From Niallia sp. NCCP-28 (GTDB lineage Bacteria > Bacillota > Bacilli > Bacillales > Cytobacillaceae), in assembly GCF_023168165.1 (NCBI RefSeq), contig NZ_BQYJ01000004.1:310001-374000 (forward strand): a stretch of DNA of 64,000 nucleotides. The letters are read 5' to 3'. How positions within the stretch are numbered: the stretch's first letter is position 1; the number at the start of each line of letters is the position of its first letter. The translations under genes were made by a program, and so were the position numbers. The notes beneath the pieces are model-generated. The model did not search any database. It had not been told where the DNA came from and was given only the letters and a program-made list of their open reading frames with translations. This document shows positions 61,896-64,000 of the stretch, piece after piece.

Positions 61896-62607
61896 TAACC
61901 CGTCTAATAGAAACTGGAAGTTTTTCAGAGCTGCTCACCCTTTCTGTTTTTTTATTATTAAAATCTAATTTTTTTTCAATCCGGCTAAACAAATAAGATG
62001 TTCCCCAAATAAGAATCAAATAAATTACAGCAATAGACACTAAAATTTCATATGTTTTAAAGTCATAAGCCATTCTATCTACCGCTACAAACGTCAATTC
62101 TGCAACACCAATTCCCGTCATATATGCTGAGTTTTTTATAAGGGATACAGCCGTATTAGAAAAAGCCGGGAAACTGATTCTAAATCCTAATGGGACAATA
62201 ATATATCGCACTATTTGGAAGGTTCCCAATCCAAGGGACTGTGCAGATTCTATTAATCCCTTTTGTACTGCATTCGTTCCGCCCCGAAAGTTCTCTACTG
62301 CATATGCTCCTCCCCATAAAGTCAAAGTAATAATTCCTACAGCTACAGCAGGAAGTTTAATCCCAATAACAGGAAGGCCAAAATATAAAAAGAAAACATG
62401 TACAAGCAATGGTGTATTGCGGAAAATCTCAACAAATGTGGTGACAATTTGAGATAAAACAGGCACTTTAAGTGTACGAATTACTGCACCGCCTATTCCG
62501 ATAATCAAGGATAAAATAATGCTAGTAATACTTAAAAATAGAGTTAATTTAAGCCCTGTCAGCAATATGGGAAATGTTTTGATTACATAGGACATATCAA
62601 AGCCCAT
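61876..62607 (-). CDS. Amino acid ABC transporter permease (first of pair)
   Basis: Membrane protein of 243 residues with about five helices. The binding-protein-dependent permease signature ESAQSLGLGTFQIVRYIIVPLG is near 122-143. The C-terminal tail is longer than usual, hydrophilic and basic (FNNKKTERVSSSEKL). The ATG at 62607 follows AAAGGAGG and lies 20 bases after the ATPase gene. Two different permeases in one operon are typical of glutamate/aspartate-type importers (GltJ/GltK). Confidence 0.88.
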   Translation of the reverse strand: MGFDMSYVIKTFPILLTGLKLTLFLSITSIILSLIIGIGGAVIRTLKVPVLSQIVTTFVEIFRNTPLLVHVFFLYFGLPVIGIKLPAVAVGIITLTLWGGAYAVENFRGGTNAVQKGLIESAQSLGLGTFQIVRYIIVPLGFRISFPAFSNTAVSLIKNSAYMTGIGVAELTFVAVDRMAYDFKTYEILVSIAVIYLILIWGTSYLFSRIEKKLDFNNKKTERVSSSEKLPVSIRRVNENTPS

Positions 62608-62627
62608 CTAGCATACCTCCTTTCTTT

Positions 62628-63371
62628 TTACATAGCATTTAAAAGAAATTTTTGTGTCCGCTCTTCTTTAGGATTCTCAAATATTTCTTTTGGGGTGCCT
62701 TGTTCAACAACTACACCTTCATCCATAAAAATAATCCGATCTCCCACTTCCTTTGCAAAACCCATTTCATGTGTCACAATCATCATAGTTGTGCCTTTGG
62801 CTGCCAAGTCTTTCATTACTTCCAGCACATCTCTTACTCTTTCTGGATCTAAGGCAGATGTCACTTCATCAAATAACAGTACTTCTGGATTCATTACTAA
62901 AGATCTTGCAATTGCTACACGCTGCTGTTGTCCCCCTGATAATTGCGAAGGATAGCTGTTAGCTTTATCTAATAACCCGACTTGTTCTAATAATGCTTCT
63001 GCTTGAGGAATCACATCTTTTTTGGATTTCTTTTGAACATTGATTGGAGCTAATAATAAATTCTCCATTACTGTCATATGAGGAAATAAATTGTAGCTTT
63101 GAAATACCATCCCAATTCTTTGTCTAACTTTCTGCAAAGCTGCTGGTGTATATTCAATTTCATCCTTTTCATCGAGGAAAATCTGACCATCATTAATATT
63201 TTCAAGACCATTTATACATCGAAGCAATGTACTTTTTCCTGATCCGCTTGGCCCTATAATTACAATTACTTCCTGCGGATATACATCGAAGCTTACACCT
63301 CGGAGAATCGAAAGTTCCCCGAAGTGCTTATGTAGATTCTTGATCGATAATTTCGGCTTAGTTCTACTCAT
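62628..63371 (-). CDS. Amino acid ABC transporter ATPase
   Basis: ATPase of 247 residues of the GlnQ/GltL family. Walker [10 protein letters not shown] is near 39, the signature [11 protein letters not shown] near 147 and Walker [15 protein letters not shown] near 167; the valine after DE, where proline is usual, is a small variation. The switch histidine is in VTHEMGFA near 203. The ATG at 63371 follows AGGAGG. It lies 13 bases after the binding-protein gene. Confidence 0.9.
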   Translation of the reverse strand: MSRTKPKLSIKNLHKHFGELSILRGVSFDVYPQEVIVIIGPSGSGKSTLLRCINGLENINDGQIFLDEKDEIEYTPAALQKVRQRIGMVFQSYNLFPHMTVMENLLLAPINVQKKSKKDVIPQAEALLEQVGLLDKANSYPSQLSGGQQQRVAIARSLVMNPEVLLFDEVTSALDPERVRDVLEVMKDLAAKGTTMMIVTHEMGFAKEVGDRIIFMDEGVVVEQGTPKEIFENPKEERTQKFLLNAM

Positions 63372-63384
63372 TTTATTTCCTCCT

Positions 63385-64000
63385 TTATGGTCTTGGGATT
63401 AATCCATCGGATGTAGAGTCTGCCATGCTCGGCATATATTTTTCTACTAGCGTTTGATAGTAATCTTCTTTTTTCATTTTTTCTAAAGAGGCATTTAAAA
63501 ATGCTAGCAATTCATCATCGCCTTTTCGAACACCTTGCGCCATATGAGAAGCTGCTACTTGATCCCCTACCATCACATAATTTTTATTTGTTTTAATGAA
63601 CTCTGACATTAGGACCGCATCATGCAGTATAGCATCTGCTCTTCCATCTTTAAGTGCACGGAATGCATCTGAGTTATTCTCTATTTTTATTTGCTTGGCA
63701 GTTGGAATATTTTCATCTAAATAGATAGAAGCAGTTGATCCTTTAATAACAATTACCTTTTTGCCAGCTAAATCTGAAATCTTTTTAATATTGCTATCCT
63801 TAGGAACCACCGTTACAGCTCCTGCATAAAATGTGCTAGCTGTAAAATCTACTTCTTTTTTTCTTTCTTCTGTAATCCCCAATGTAGCTGAAATAAAATC
63901 AACTTTTTTTGATTGCAAAAAAGGAATGCGATTTGTAGCATTTACTGGTACATATTCGATTGCATCTTCAGAACCGAAAGCATATTCAGCCATTTTTTTT
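63385..64000 (-). CDS. Amino-acid-type solute-binding protein, N-terminus beyond window
   Basis: The C-terminal 205 or so residues of a family 3 binding protein; the reading frame is open to the right edge, so signal peptide and first lobe are missing. Family marks are [18 protein letters not shown] near the start of the visible part, [12 protein letters not shown], and the ligand-site aspartate in [12 protein letters not shown]. It is the first gene of the operon. The transported substrate is not certain: the adjacent aspartase and deglycase genes suggest an aspartate-related compound or an Amadori derivative. Confidence 0.87.
   Translation of the reverse strand, partial: KKMAEYAFGSEDAIEYVPVNATNRIPFLQSKKVDFISATLGITEERKKEVDFTASTFYAGAVTVVPKDSNIKKISDLAGKKVIVIKGSTASIYLDENIPTAKQIKIENNSDAFRALKDGRADAILHDAVLMSEFIKTNKNYVMVGDQVAASHMAQGVRKGDDELLAFLNASLEKMKKEDYYQTLVEKYMPSMADSTSDGLIPRP

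Overview
The window is AT-rich chromosomal DNA of a Gram-positive spore-former type bacterium, most likely a Bacillaceae member of the Niallia/Cytobacillus/Bacillus kind. Pointers are strong AGGAGG-type ribosome sites, frequent TTG and GTG starts, Rho-independent terminators after almost every transcription unit, a Bacillus-type sigma-D promoter, the Bacillaceae CxxH/CxxC protein, an LCP cell-wall ligase, YwrD-like gamma-glutamyltransferase, and Bacillaceae-style intergenic repeats. The genus is inferred, not shown. No rRNA, tRNA or CRISPR array was seen.

Layout. 1-8.3 kb: end of a phosphoglucomutase gene (cut by the window edge), a cupin, a chemoreceptor with a near-perfect sigma-D promoter, a DHA2 efflux pump and a succinate-semialdehyde dehydrogenase-like gene. 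8.3-12.0 kb: a probable mobile element. It has a small first gene and a large DDE-like transposase gene broken by one in-frame TAG. A PadR/HAAS two-gene cargo follows, and both ends carry 9-bp sites spaced about 12 bp, part of an imperfect inverted end. 12.1-23.05 kb: a catabolic island with two [2Fe-2S] ferredoxins, an aspartate-dehydrogenase-like enzyme, an FCD-type GntR regulator, a GlcG/HbpS protein, an aldehyde dehydrogenase, a haem-oxygenase-like diiron oxygenase (HDO), a creatininase-family hydrolase and two permeases. Seven copies of a TTGGTATACCAA-like palindrome lie before its transcription units. This is the best candidate for an undescribed system. 23.3-28.5 kb: LCP protein, YhdH/AcuI-type oxidoreductase, BmrA-like ABC exporter, 3-hydroxyisobutyrate-dehydrogenase-like enzyme.

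28.7-34.8 kb: a GntR/UTRA regulator and an Amadori-product (fructosamine) operon: deglycase, 3-epimerase-like, PfkB kinase and an amino-acid-type ABC importer instead of the sugar-type importer of B. subtilis. 35.2-39.5 kb: ScdA/RIC Fe-S repair protein divergent from a Crp/Fnr regulator, a ZIP transporter and a glycosyltransferase. 40.0-42.8 kb: cytoplasmic-type gamma-glutamyltransferase overlapping an MFS transporter. 43.1-54.2 kb: the reductive pyrimidine degradation pathway (PreT, PreA, dihydropyrimidinase, ureidopropionase-like amidohydrolase, omega-aminotransferase, NCS1 permease, an unknown 77-aa protein) with a PucR-type regulator. 54.3-58.1 kb: NERD protein, an 82-bp tandem repeat, a Pro/Gly-rich protein, VanZ-like protein and a repetitive protein. 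58.4-64.0 kb: a second deglycase paralogue with an aspartase and another amino-acid ABC importer, which suggests use of a fructosyl-aspartate or -asparagine type compound; the binding-protein gene runs off the right edge.

Three dispersed repeat families sit between genes. Family A (about 110-210 bp, hairpin-bearing, seven partial or full copies), family B (about 160 bp, two copies, each flanked by a 30-34 bp direct repeat of purely local sequence) and family C (one copy of a common Bacillaceae intergenic repeat). The gene content is that of a soil or plant-associated heterotroph specialised in small nitrogen-containing compounds.
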